From assembly GCA_914767715.1 (NCBI GenBank), contig OU612072.1:9302001-9366000 (forward strand): DNA of 64,000 nucleotides, in the 5' to 3' direction. Made by a program: the position numbers and the translations under genes. Shown one piece after another: positions 25,403-38,238 of this stretch (positions are counted from its first letter, which is position 1; the number at the start of each line of letters is the position of its first letter). A model generated the notes under the pieces. It did not search any database and was not told where the DNA came from. It worked only from the letters and a program-made list of their open reading frames with translations. The stretch comes from Membranipora membranacea. Lineage: Eukaryota; Bryozoa; Gymnolaemata; Cheilostomatida; Membraniporidae.

Positions 25403-27909
25403 ATGCATACGACAACAATCATCTCACTCGCTGCACTGCTAGGTAAGGTTATTTAAAATTTGTTTGACTTAAATGATTTAAACATACTGCCGTTGACTTT
25501 GCCATTGTAAAATATTCATAAGTTTAGAGCAATTTTGGCACAATTCTTAGCTACAAACAAAACGCAGATAGCCTCATGGCTTCCAATTATCAATGTGATT
25601 GATGTAAATCTGATATCGGCTTTTATTAGGAGTGGCAGTATGTAGAAGAGATGGATATGGTGCTGGATCGAATGTAGGAGTTGTAGCTGGACCAGACAGA
25701 GGAGCTGGCACTGGGAACTTCTACTCATGTAAGTTTATATTGACTGCAACATTACGGATGCACACAAAGTGTCTATTACTGTATGTAAATATTCTGTCAT
25801 CCGAGGCTACTAAAAAGCGCAAACTTCATTCATCTTTTGAATAACGTTGTGTAATTGCTTTAAAGTGTCATGCAAAGGTGATATAATGGTCACTAATGAG
25901 CTTTATCTTGTAATCTCAAATCATTATTAGAAGAAGTGCTCCCTTTGCTGAGAAGGGATGCAGCATTTGTTGTATTCAGAGGCAGATCTGCTCTATAATT
26001 TTCTCACAAGTGAAATCAGCTTGAAATGCGAAAGTGTTATTGGGAATCATTGCTGTCAATAGTTGTCCTTTATTCATGCATTTTTTCTGTAGTTGATGGT
26101 GGCTTCACACCATATGGACCATACTCTGTGTGCGGTGCTGATGGAACAAAGACAAAGTCCAGAACATGCACCAACCCATCGCCAATGAACGGCGGAGCAC
26201 CATGCTCAGGACCAACAACAATGACCGTTGCTTGCCCTGTTGATGGTGGATTCTCTTCTTATGGACCATATTCTGACTGCAGTGCTGATGGAACAAAGAC
26301 AAAGTCCAGAACATGCACCAACCCATCGCCAATGAACGGTGGAGCCCAATGCTCAGGACCAACTACAATGACCGTCGCTTGCCCTGTTGATGGTAGATTC
26401 TCTTCTTATGGACCATATTCTGACTGCAGTGCTGATGGAACAAAGACAAAGTCCAGAACATGCACCAACCCATCGCCAATGAACGGTGGAGCCCAATGCT
26501 CAGGACCAACAACAATGACCGTCGCTTGCCCCGTTGATGGTGTATTCTCTTCTTATGGACCATATTCTGATTGCAGTGCAGATGGAACTAAGACAAAGTC
26601 CAGAACATGCACCAACCCATCGCCAATGAACGGTGGAGCCCAATGCTCAGGACCAACTACAATGACGGTCGCTTGCCCTGTTGATGGTAGATTCTCTTCT
26701 TATGGACCATATTCTGACTGCAGTGCTGATGGAACAAAGACAAAGTCCAGAACATGCACCAACCCATCGCCAATGAACGGTGGAGCCCAATGCTCAGGAC
26801 CAACAACAATGACCGTCGCTTGCCCCGTTGATGGTGTATTCTCTTCTTATGGACCATATTCTGATTGCAGTGCAGATGGAACTAAGACAAAGTCAAGAAC
26901 ATGCACCAACCCATCGCCAATGAACGGTGGAGCCCAATGCTCAGGACCAACTACAATGACGGTCGCTTGCCCTGTTGATGGTAGATTCTCTTCTTATGGA
27001 CCATATTCTGACTGCAGTGCTGATGGAACAAAGACAAAGTCCAGAACATGCACCAACCCATCGCCAATGAACGGTGGAGCACCATGCTCAGGACCAACTA
27101 CATTGACCGTCGCTTGCCCAGTTGATGGTGGATTTTCTCCATATAAAACAGATTCTGACTGCCGTGCTGATGGAACCAAGACACAAACCCGAACATGCAC
27201 CAACCCGTCCCCACTGAATGGTGGAGCCCCATGCTCAGGACCAACAACAATGACCGTCAACTGCCCAGTTAATGGTGGATTCTCTCCATATGGACCATTT
27301 ACACCATGCACCTCCAAAGGAATCAAGTCACGCTCAAGAACCTGTACAAACCCAGCACCAATGAATGGTGGAGCTTACTGCGTTGGACAAACAATTGATA
27401 TCAAGCAATGTCCAGTTGATGGTGGATATACGCCTTATGGACCATTCTCTAAATGTGGAGCTGATGGAACCAAGACAAGATCCAGAACATGCACCAACCC
27501 ATCTCCAATGAATGGTGGAGCTATTTGCTTAGAAACAGCATTAGAAATCGTCAACTGTCCAGTTGACGGAGGTTATGGACCTTGGGGATCATTCGACTCT
27601 TGCTCATCATCATGTGGAGGTGGAAGCCAGAAAAGAAGGAGAACCTGTAATTCACCCAGTCCTATCAATGGAGGAGCTGCATGCTCAGGCCCTTCGGAAG
27701 AGAGCATAGGATGTAACGACGATGTGCCATGTCCTAGTAACGGAAAATGGTCTGTATGGGGAAAATGGTCTGCCTGCTCTGGTAGATGTGGTACCGGTCA
27801 GCAGACTAGGCACAGGACATGCTCCTCTCCAGCTCCAGCCAATTGTGAGGGATCATCAAGCAAAAACCGAGTGTGCAAGCACCGTAGACGATGCAGCAGC
27901 GGCTACTAA
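25403..27909 (+). CDS. secreted protein of 12 tandem TSP1-like repeats
   Basis: Exons are 25403-25442, 25630-25728 and 26093-27909 (TAA at 27907), about 651 residues. Exon 1 and the start of exon 2 encode a signal peptide (MHTTTIISLAALL then GVAVC), followed by a short Gly-rich stretch. Both introns are phase 1. The third exon holds repeats of 49 residues (147 bases). Repeats 1-10 have four cysteines each and Tyr where thrombospondin type 1 domains have Trp (SSYGPYSDCSADGTKTKSR). Repeat 11 is a six-Cys TSP1 domain with WGSFDSCSSSCGGG. Repeat 12 is also six-Cys, with WSVWGKWSACSGRCGTGQ, and leads into a basic C-terminal tail. There is no transmembrane segment, so the product is presumably extracellular. 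An ATG at 26026 lies in the intron and is not the start. The gene converges on the Kunitz gene about 580 bases away. Confidence 0.88.
26095..27735 (+). repeat. 147-base coding tandem array with a 294-base higher-order unit
   Basis: Repeat starts are near 26095, 26242, 26389, 26536, 26683, 26830, 26977, 27124, 27271, 27418 and 27565. Repeats at 26389 and 26683 look identical over 147 bases. Repeats at 26536 and 26830 differ at one base that I can see. The pair 26389-26682 is therefore duplicated as 26683-26976. Outer repeats are progressively more diverged. Confidence 0.9.
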
Positions 27910-28487
27910 TGAGTCATCCCAGACATATTTATACTTTACATACCTTTTGTGCCAAAGAATAGACTAATTTACATTATATCCAGAGTTAATTTCTTACACT
28001 TTTCTTTGAACCGATCCTCTCAATTTTGCTCCAATACAATTTCTTGTTGTCAGGACAGCAAGCAAAACATAATATAAATATAACTAAAATGCACATGTAA
28101 AACTTTGGAATTGTTTATATAGTGCTGCTTGTGGTTGTTAGGCAATGTTCCAAAATCGTGTCAGGTTGCAGAAAAAGATATAATGTTACACCTATGCTTT
28201 CAACTCAGTTTTCTAAATTTTGAGGGTATTGAAGATAAATGACCAAAGTTAACCTTAGTCAATTAATTTATTAACTTGTTTTGTGTGTTTGTGAGTTTTT
28301 CTGCGAGAGCGGAACTTAATATATTATCTTCATCGCCATACGGTGTAAAGTGGCACCATATAGGCATACAAGAATAGACAGAGGAAAGTTTGTGGTGACA
28401 AAATATATTTTAATGAGGGATAAAGCCAAACCAAATGGGATGCATAAATTCTAACTCATGGAAGGATGTGGCTCTGGTTCTCCGTGC

Positions 28488-30107
28488 CTAGTTTGAGGGA
28501 CACTTCTTTGCGCATTCTTCTTTTGTGCTGGAAAAAATCAAGTTTTGCGATATGTCATACATGTGGTAAAGATGTAGATTGTATTCTACGAACCTCAGAA
28601 AACAACTTTTTAACACATCACAATATTTAGTAATAAACCTATATAAATACAGATCTGCGAAGAGGTCTCAATACATATGAGTTTATTACAAGAAAATATT
28701 TGTGACAATGATTTAGAAGAGAGTTTCTCAGGTTGTAGAAAGAAATTGAAGTATGAAGTTAAACCATTATGGGCTTTAGAAGGCCCCTCCAAATAAGCTT
28801 CTGAAACTTTTTGAGGTATAAAAACATCAAGTAAGAGTCCATTAGACCTGATTCTTGTATGGATACATAATTATAGGGTCTGAGGCCACATTATTTAGCA
28901 TTTTAAAACTATGATAATTTTTAATTGGCGACATCTTCAAAAATTGAACTGATTTCGTACCAGATAAAACATACCTGAATCTGTTACCGTTGCCCATACA
29001 TCCTCCATATCCAAACTCTCTACATCCGTTGACTGTTGAGTCAAAACCCCAGCTAGGCATATAGGCTTCACAAGGTCCCATATCTATATCCATCTTACAT
29101 ACATTGACATCTTCTCCACACTTTGCCTCACAATCAGACTGGGATCTATTGGGAGACAGAGGAGAGACTGGGTTGAACCGAAGATTGTAGGATTGAGGGC
29201 CAAGTCATTATTAAGATTCTCTCATCATGAATATACTGAGACGAATTTAAAAATCAAGGGATTCTATGTTTTTTCACATAGGATTGGATACGATTTGACA
29301 TCAACTATTGACCCCACCTTGTGTAAAGCACTCCTACCACCTAAAAGTAGAGCTGGGTGGGGGATGACTAAGACCACTCACCTGAATCTGTTTCCGTTTC
29401 CTCCACAACCACCATAGATGAACTGTCTACAAACACCTCTAGCTGGATCAAATCCGTACACACGGAAGGCAGCTCGGCAGCGTCCTGTCACCAACGCCAT
29501 CCTACACACATCTTCTTCTGCAATATATAGGATTAGTGTCAATATATACGCTTTGCAATGCACATAATGCGAGCACTACTCTTCAATAGCATTTGGGGTT
29601 ACTTCAGCATTATCTTCTAAGCAAATCGAGCAGGAAATTAAAGGTAATATTTGATTGCAATCTAAGTAACAAAATTTTGTCTTACTGCTTCTACAATTTA
29701 CCTGCTATTATCTTCAGCAATAAAATTATGTTAGATTCATTCCAATGATGCACATAAACAGAAGATGGCTCATTGATTAAGTCAACCCAAGTAAGATGAT
29801 TTGAAAGTGAAGTCTTGATTTTGATCATCTTCTATATAACTGAAAATCAAAAAAATTTAGTGTTGTCTTGAAGATTTTGACCTACAGAAACATAAACAAT
29901 GGTTTAACAATTACAGAACACTGAATGTGGAAGCGCATTTAGGAAACATGTCATTATCATCTTATTAAAGGAGAAAATAATGAAATTATTTCATTGTCAG
30001 ATTTATATCTGCAAAGCGTGACATCGCAATGAGTACTAACCTTCTCTTTGTGAAAGTGCAGAACCTGCTAACACGACGATGATGAAGCTAAATAATACTG
30101 AATTCAT
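28488..30107 (-). CDS. secreted protein with two Kunitz/BPTI domains
   Basis: Exons read on the minus strand are 30041-30107, 29382-29517, 28975-29145 and 28488-28527 (TAG at 28488-28490), about 137 residues. Exon 1 is a signal peptide (MNSVLFSFIIVVLAGSALS). The remaining exons give two Kunitz domains, each with six cysteines and the FIYGGC- or FGYGGC-type core followed by GNGNRF. Introns split each domain at the same place (phase 2, after NRF), so the domains arose by duplication with their intron. Domain 1 has Arg after the second Cys (GRCRAAF), a classic P1 residue for trypsin-like proteases. Domain 2 has Glu there (GPCEAY), which is unusual. It is probably a secreted serine protease inhibitor, with domain 2 perhaps having another target. 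Kunitz folds are also used in non-inhibitory proteins. Confidence 0.9.
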
Positions 30108-31252
30108 GTTGATCCCTGACTTCACTTTAAAAGTTTGAGACTATTGAGTGGTTGAGAAGATTTGAATGGAATGTTAGGTTTATGGATAGTAGTAGCAAAT
30201 ATAATGGTCACCACTGTGAGAACTAACAGGTTGGAGTGTGACGACACCGTATTTATCATAACAGTACCATTGTGTGCACAGTTACTCAATCTAGATATCA
30301 GCGTTACTCACGCCTTTGTCTTACGCAAACATAAAGCTGTGGCGAGAGGAAGAGGACGGTTTGGCACCAAATCAACCAGTTATAAACTTGCAAAGTGTAT
30401 GACCTACCAACTGAACCCATACAGCAGTAACTCAGCTCCAAAATTTATTGACTGAGGACTATAATCATCATTAAACTCATACAAAACATATACTTTCTAT
30501 GTCAACAGCACAGCAGTCTTCTGTTGGCTGTTAAGAAAGGATTCAAGCCAAACCATGAAGCCTATAAATTTTCACTTTCCAGTCCGAATGAGATGCCATT
30601 TGATTTTGTACCAGCCTTTTTTTGTATTGTTATGTGAATACACCATATACTATGCCAAATTTTGTTGCAATATCACAAAATTACAGTACGCATTGAGAGT
30701 GTGTAAATTTTTTTTATTTCAATTAAAGAGGAGGCAAGACCGAATCGAAAACTTAATTATGAATAAGAAGTATCTTACACAGAAAAAAGTAGCTAAAAGG
30801 AGATATTTGTTTTATTTGAATGATGACTTATCAAAAAAAGTCTTAGCTATATGTTTCAATAGTGGCAAAAATGTGCCGCAAGAGAAAGCAGTTAATCACT
30901 TGGTAGGACAAAATACAATTTTATGTCAACATCAAAGTCTATAAAATGTTTGCATCATATACTTTCCGTTTTGTGACTTTTGTTTAGTTTTCATTAACAA
31001 ATTAATTTGTTTTTACGTTTGTACTGTTACTTAAACTGGTCCAGGTGTAACTTCTTATGGGTACTACACAATAATTATCTATTATTTTTAAGTTGTACTA
31101 TTATGTTGCGGAGAGCCAAGTGGTTGGGGCCAGAAGGTTTCTTTGCAAGTTTTGCACATCGTTCTGTGCGTCTTCCTTTGACTGAGCAAAATCTCTGCTG
31201 GTAACTCCCAAATCATCCTGGGAGTTCATAAACATGTCAATCTCATAGTTTG

Positions 31253-32180
31253 TCAGGTTCGATTAGGAGTACAGTAATGTTTGGGCTGGATATTTGAATC
31301 ATCTTGAATAATGCCGTTAATAATCTCCCCTGTGATAAGAAGAAGATAATTCCAACCTATGTTGTGTAGATCCTCAGCAATAAGTAGGACATTGTTTTTA
31401 ATGACTGAATACGAAAGATTTTTATCGATTTAAACTGAAAATTGTTATTATCAAACTTTGCTGGAACATTACTGTTGTCTGGGTAAAACACATAATAACA
31501 AACCCACCTGCTGCACCAAGAAGATTCAATCCACTCCGAACCTGAAATAGTTATTATAAATCATATGAGAAAGAAATGATGTGACAATGTTTGTAATGAG
31601 CCCGTCCGCCAGACATACTTAATGGTATCTATCAATCTGAAGACATCTGTGCGTACTTAGACTGTGAAGAAGCTGGTGTGAAGCAGAAGAGAAGTTGGCA
31701 AATAGAATGTGTGTGAATCATTTTGTGATCTTATGTCAATTAGTTCTCATTTTGAAATATATTGACTTACTTTCTCCTGACAATATGGTAGATAATGTAG
31801 ATACAGTCTAGCAACTTGGACATAATCAACAGTGTGACGAAATGGTTGCATCGAGTGCCAATGAACACTTGAATTCTGTTCTGAGTATTGATAATTATCT
31901 TCCCACTCATTAAAAGGGGAGAACTCCAGCATGCACTGCTTAGGTCTAGAACAGTTAGAACAATGTCTCATAATAAGTAAAAAAAATTGAAAAAATTGTA
32001 ACCAAAAAGGACACAATTTTCTATACATATCTGTAAAAATTTTTTAACTAAATCTACACACAAAATAAGCTGGATTACGACTGGTTGCCACAATTAGTTT
32101 GAATCCTATTGCTCATGAATTTGTACACTCACCTGCTGCACATCAAACTCAGTGGAAGAACTTGAAGTTCGAGCACTCAT
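31253..32180 (-). CDS. small uncharacterised four-exon protein
   Basis: Exons read on the minus strand are 32133-32180 (ATG at 32178-32180), 31771-31935, 31508-31541 and 31253-31404 (TGA at 31253-31255), about 132 residues. Phases join cleanly as 0, 0 and 1, all with GT-AG sites. The N terminus is Ser/Thr-rich (MSARTSSSSTEFD). The second exon has many aromatic residues (PFNEWEDNYQYSEQN and HTVDYVQVARLYLHYLPYC). The last exon has a hydrophobic stretch (GWNYLLLITGEIINGI) and ends hydrophilic. I see no signal peptide or clear membrane span, and I do not recognise the family. The acceptor used for exon 2 (CTAAGCAG) is not the strongest nearby; an upstream CTAG would put the exon out of phase with exon 1. 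It lies just downstream of the aminopeptidase pseudogene on the same strand, but its sequence does not resemble that enzyme's C terminus. Confidence 0.5.
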
Positions 32181-35100
32181 GAAATTACCAAGCGTATTCA
32201 ATCAAACCTGGAACCTGGAACAAAAGATGCAATTCTTATGAAAATATGACTAAAAAAAGGCATTACAAGGAAATAATTGAGGAAATTATACCTAGTTTGT
32301 GCTACTGCGCACCAAATGCATGCAAATCTATATCTATCAACCAATTTTTTTAAGTTCGGTAGCTGACTTGAAGTGGAAGATAACTTCGCAAAAAGGATAA
32401 GTTGCATAGCATCACAGCAGTCTGAGGAAGCATTAGTCTGATATCAACGGTATATTTACTTACTTTATCAGGATAATAAATTAGATACTTATATACAATC
32501 TAGCAAGTCGGAAATTATGACACTGCCTTGATCATCAAAAAATGGGTCGATCGGGCACTTAGGACTCTGTAGCATCAGAGTGCGGTTATCCTAGCCAGTT
32601 CTATGCAGGGGAGGAAAATTGCGCATTTGCAAAACCCTTAACATGGTATAGGACTCCCTTCTGGCTCTTAGGAAAAAAGAAGGTCGGAAAAAAGTACAGG
32701 ATCATTACCCTTAAGAAGGCATCAGACTTTTAATGGAGTCAAACTTCACCTAGTCTCATGCTTGCTTTTGTCTAACTTATTTATATTTAGCGGCAGGAGA
32801 AAGACTATATACCCCGGACAAGCCCTATATCTGCTCCTTAAAACGGCTGAATCTGAGGATGTTTTCTAACCAACGCTGCAAACATTTGTTTGGTTAATTT
32901 TTAAAACTTTAAATTAAAAAAAGCGAAACTTTGGCTAAATTTAGCTGTTGATAAACATTGTCAATCCATGGCACTTAAGTACTACGTACTGAGCCACTAA
33001 CTCAAGTGTTGCAGATTATTTTTGAGATATCTGGTGTTGTTTCTAGTTTCCTCGGTGGCTTTTCTGAATTAGGTGACAATTCTGAGATATAAGTCTTAAT
33101 AAGTTATCTTGGAGATTTACAGTATTCAATGAGTACAAATTTGCCCGAATGACAGCACTCGTTTAAGTCTATGGTTTCAGTGTATCATGTTGACTTGGTA
33201 ATCCCAAAAATAAACATTTATAATGACGGATAGAGACACCTGCCAACCATCCCCCACATCACTGAGCTTACTTCCTGTAACCTTTCAATTGTGAGCTCTT
33301 TCTCCACAGTGTAACGCACCATCTTCTGTATTAGGGTAATGCCTGCAGAATATCTGAAATATGAAAAGAACTGGTTTTAAAATCAAGGATAAAGTTTTGT
33401 GATTAAGAACGATTTGGTTTTTACACCTGAGTGTCTTGAACAGCTATGTTGGTCCAGGGGTTGAACTTCGCTTTTACAGTCATGCAACACAAATACACAT
33501 ACAGCAAGATGCAGTGAAACCATTATCAATACTTACAATACAACTATAGATGCTAATGTGGGACACACTCACCTTTTATAAAGATATGTTTTTAATCCAA
33601 AGGAGGAGTTCTGCTGGATCTGTACATTCGGAGTTGAATCGATCCATTTCAATATTAAAAATAATTTACATTATATGAATTCTGTCCAACTCTCTGTCCC
33701 ATAGGAAAAAGTGAAACCTATACAGGCCGTTATTTAAACATGAGGGTGTCTTTACTACTCTGCAGTACTACAAACACTGACATTGGGAATAATTTCGGAG
33801 CTTCAAATTTGGACAGTGTATGCTGTTTTCAGAGGCATCAAATTAAAAAATTTAGTACCTGTATTAAGCAGGTTTATTAGAGATTAATGATAGGATATTG
33901 TAGAAAGCATTGTACAAATATTGGAATGGCAGCGAGACAATAGTAGTTCATACAGTTTTGTGAAGCATTGTAATTGGTGTTCTGAGTGAGTGGGAACTGG
34001 TGGGAACTGGGATCCCACAAAAATATAGAGGGCGAACCTTTAGAACACAGATCCAACTGGATTCTGTTCACAAACAGTGTCAAGTTGTCTCTCTACTCTC
34101 ATAATACTACAGATCCATATCGCTGGATAATTTGATTTAGAAATGGCAAAATATTCTCAAACCAATTTTCAACCCATGCAGAGAGTACATACCCACAGAG
34201 AAAAAAGTCACTTTGAACACCGATTATAATCATAGCATTTTATAGCATATATATCTCACTGTTTGTACCACTTTTCGGATTGCATCAAACTATAAGCAGT
34301 TTAGTTATTGAAGGAAATCTCACAACTAAAACTTTCAGTATACACAGCATTCAATTGAAGTTTAATTTTCTCACTCACTGACCACAAGATATACTATTGC
34401 AGGTATAACTCTGATCAAGAGAGCATGAAATAATTCATGCACCCTCATTCTCTTCAGAGAAATTCAGAAGTGAAGGAAGGCACATGCCTGGTACTTTGAG
34501 TAAATTGATTCTAACGATCAGTGGCACCCACTCTTAAGGTCTAAGAGAAGCACATATGAGAATATTCATGTGGATCAGGGATCTCACATTCGACATAAGA
34601 CTGCCTCAGCTTTGTAGGAGCCACATCTCATCTGTACATCCAAGAGATTGGAGAAGCTTAATCTGCTCTCCAGCCACGTTCTCGTCCTGGAACCTTTCAA
34701 AGATTAATTCCCACATAGTCTCGTCTCCTTGTTTGACAGCGTAGCAGTAGCTGGTACTACGCAGATTTGGATTGATTGGACTAAAACAACAAAATACAAC
34801 AAGTTGTTCTATACAGTGATAGCGCGTATACAACTTACAGGAGAAACAACACATAATAGGAAAAAAATTGGTTAGCATATCATTGGAATCATTTTTACTG
34901 ATCAAACTGCTTACTACGGGAGTTGTTCTCTTGGTTGTGCTATTCAGCACACAAAAGGCAATATTTTCCTTTATTTTCATTTTATTCCAGCTATTCAGAA
35001 AGGATGGACGTACCGGCAATGGAGATCGTTTAGTTGTTATTGCCAGCCTTGTTACACTGTCATTCATATTAACTACAAAGTCAGGTTGTACTATCAATGA

Positions 35101-36329
35101 CTGGAGACACTGCAAACACTCTTTACTTACTTGTTACTTACTTACAAAAAACAGGAAATGCCGTTAACTTACTTGTTGTCAGGATCGCCCATCCAGGTAG
35201 TTACAAGCTCTTTAGCTTTTACCCTTCAGTCACCAACGCTATAGATACAAGCTGTCCTCACTGCATACCATTGTCAGTACCTAGACCATATTATCAATAG
35301 TAATAATACCTTTATTGTCGCCAAAAATTAATCATCTTTAATGCTATGATGTCCTTAATAACCAACCAATCGTGACACTATTGCAGGTTGGAGTTCTTGT
35401 CATCAAAAATCAATCTTATAGTTTTCAGAGGCCTAAATCAGTGGATAAGCCCCTCAGTATTTGGTTATCAATGGGAGAGTGTTCTTGCAAAGAGTATTAC
35501 AGATATCTTCTGTTTAAGACACAGCTTAAAACAAATCTGAACAAGATTTACAATGCCTACTACTCATTGGTTAACGATGGAGCTCACAGAATAAACAACC
35601 CAGACGTTGTTGAAATTGTTGTATAATGGTGTTATAAGTGTCTTGTAGTAAGTCTGGAAAGGAAATGCATATTGCAGCCGAAGCAATGGTGGCAACACCT
35701 TACACCTACCGCATGACACTGACAAAGTAAATTAAAATACTTACAATTTTAAAATGTTAAACCTATATTTCTTGCAGGATAATTCACAAATTGAAAATGG
35801 ATTAAGATAAGTTAAATTAAACTTTGAGATTGTCAGGCATTCACTGTGTCCAAAAGGGAGAAAAGCAAGCTTACTTTGAAGTCTCCGTAAGCTTCAGTCC
35901 TCTTAAGTGCCGAGGACACATATGATAGGGATTTGATTGCTGCTTCCCATGCAAACAAACTATATTCTTTCACTATATACTTCCATGGCATATGTGATAC
36001 TCAGTTTTCCCGCTCTGGAAGAAAAAAATTTCATATGAGTATTGAATCAAATAGAACACTGTACTTAAAGTAGGTCGTGTTGCTTCCACTGGCCAGAGCA
36101 ACATGATTGTAAACATTTTTTTTAATTGTGTTGCGCTCTATTACAGTAATTGCAGCATGAGCTGCTTTTAGTATTGGTGAGAAAATTGGATGTAAAATAA
36201 TAATGATGAGCAAAGTGACGGCACATATTTTAATTTTTTTACACATAAATATGATTTTTTTCTGGAATAACCAAAAGATTGACATGAATTAAACAATCTA
36301 GCTATAATAACCTACGATCCTGATCGATA

Positions 36330-36560
36330 TTGTTCGACCAGAATAGGCACAGAGAAAGTCTCTCACCTCAAACACGCAAGTGATAGATAGTCTGGGTTTG
36401 AATCTCGTCGCAGTCTATTGACCATGGGGCACTGCGCCCCAGGCTCGCTCTGACCTGCCTTAAAACTGAGAACGACTTGGTGCCAAGTATGGCTGCGGGG
36501 CCCTTAAAGCCCCTCTATTTCTCAATCTTCAGACAGAGATAAAAACTTACAATTTTAACC
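36330..36560 (+). mobile_element. tRNA-derived SINE in a pseudogene intron
   Basis: A box-B-like GGGTTTGAATCTCG is followed by a tRNA-unrelated body ending in TATTTCTCAATCTT..GACAG.GA and a short run to AATTTTAACC. The same tail ends the copy near 44700-44870, so the two are one family. It lies in the intron between the 36592-36775 and 35875-36014 exons of the pseudogene. Confidence 0.6.
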
Positions 36561-38130
36561 AATTTTTTTTGTAACCAACGGATTAACTCACAGGGCTAAA
36601 TTGAAGGCATCATCTATAAATTGTGCTCTGTTCAGCTAGTCAATCTTGGTGTGATCAGCAGCTTGTTGGTCGATAATCTTCTGCCAGTACTCTGATGGAT
36701 AGCTCACTATGTAGAACCCGTACTCTTTAGGGTTCACAATCATCCAATCAAGATTATCATCTACTTCTATCGTTTCTATAAGAGGAATCGATTATGTATT
36801 GTAAGAGTATTGTCAGAGAAGTGTTACCTTAGGAACCGGGATACAATTTTTCACGCCAAAGGCCCCAAATAATCCAGATAGTAAAGCTAAAGTAAGATTT
36901 TTCAGTTACTCTTACAAACTTAATGGAAATTCTTAGAGATATTCCTATAATCACTCAATTTTAAATGAATTAACACCTCGAGCATCGAACTATCATTTAT
37001 AATGGAACTTTTCCGTACCAAACTGAAGTTCATCAAAAACATTGGTGAGGTGTTCATGAAGAGAAGAGCTAGCTTACTTGAGGCCTGATCCTTCGTGAAC
37101 CATTCTACAGAGGTCTGATCTATATTGAAGTTAGGATTCTCACTGCTCACATAACTTATAGGTCTATCCCATCTGTAGCTGTAACATGCAAAATTAAACA
37201 TTGTTGCGAGGTTCGCTGAGATTGAAACATGGTAGGTCAGAGTTCTCAGTATATGTGGTAAGTTAAAAGGACTGACAATTTGGAAGCGATCTCAAAGGTC
37301 CTAGTTATCATTGTTTTTATACACACATTGACGAGTTTGACATGTTGCAGGTTGAAAATCAGAATCATAAAAAATGAATATGTTGTGAGGTGACATATAT
37401 CTTACGGGGAAAATATTGAATCCCAGAAGTTAAAATAATATAACCCTCCCTTCTCTTTATAATTATTGCATACTTACTCAAAGGGACTTGGGTATTTAGG
37501 ATCTGGTGTCTGTGTGTCATCCTGTAGAAAGTGTTTCTGTGTCATCTTTAGGTGGTGTTTGCCTGCTGGTGCTGATGGCTCCATTGTGATTGTTAAAAGA
37601 GGGTAACCTGAAGGAGAGAAAAACAATCACTATACAAATTTTATTTTATTTTAGGCGACTCCAAATTAATACTTTGATCTAGATGACAGTTTGAAGATTT
37701 GTAGGTGGAGGGAGGTGGTTTTTTATTTTTTGTTTTAGCCCTATAAAATAGCTGGAGTTAAAATGTTTTTTTATTTGATCTCTTTTAAACTCAAGTGGCT
37801 GAAAATTCTATTTTATTATTTCTCTCTCTCTCTCTAACTCACATGCACTGATCTTCAATGGTTGAACTTGCAACTTCATGAGTGATTGAGATGTACCTCC
37901 ACCAGAGAGAATTCTCTCTGATGCCACTAACCATTCCTTGCACTAACTCACGTTGCAAGCTATTTGGGCACTGATGTAACCATGTGCTTTCACAATGTTT
38001 CTATACAAAGAAGTAGCCAATGACCAAGAGTAGCAAGCCATGCCTCTTACCCTGAGTCAAATTTGTAAAAGATTTTATTTTGCCTCACATTGGTCAAGCA
38101 CAATACTAATTGGCCAATCAGAAAAACTGA

Positions 38131-38162
38131 ACTAAACTGAAACTGAAACTGAAACTGAAACT
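38131..38162 (+). repeat. hexanucleotide microsatellite (AAACTG)n
   Basis: Five or so imperfect copies of AAACTG lie in a pseudogene intron, just before the hAT-like element. Confidence 0.75.
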
Positions 38163-38238
38163 ACTATAGTAAAATTTGCGATGGAGAGATGAGAAATATT
38201 GTACAGTCTTATTTCCGTGTTATATTTTTTGTTCTCTT

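Noticed and set aside
26026-26092. ATG at 26026 as the start of the TSP1-repeat protein
   Set aside because: A good acceptor at 26091-26092 follows it, and two upstream exons with a signal peptide and TATA box join in phase at 26093.
26105-27326. Repeated minus-strand open frames across the TSP1-like array
   Set aside because: They are antisense shadows of the 147-base repeat; each recurs only because the sense unit does.
31330-31356. A 27-base intron (GTTGGA...CACAG) in the small minus-strand gene
   Set aside because: It is too short for a normal spliceosomal intron, and the 27 bases read through in frame, so one continuous exon 31253-31404 is simpler.
35372-35626. Plus-strand open frame of 84 codons
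   Set aside because: It lies antisense across the aminopeptidase pseudogene exon 35568-35653 and has no splice or start context of its own.
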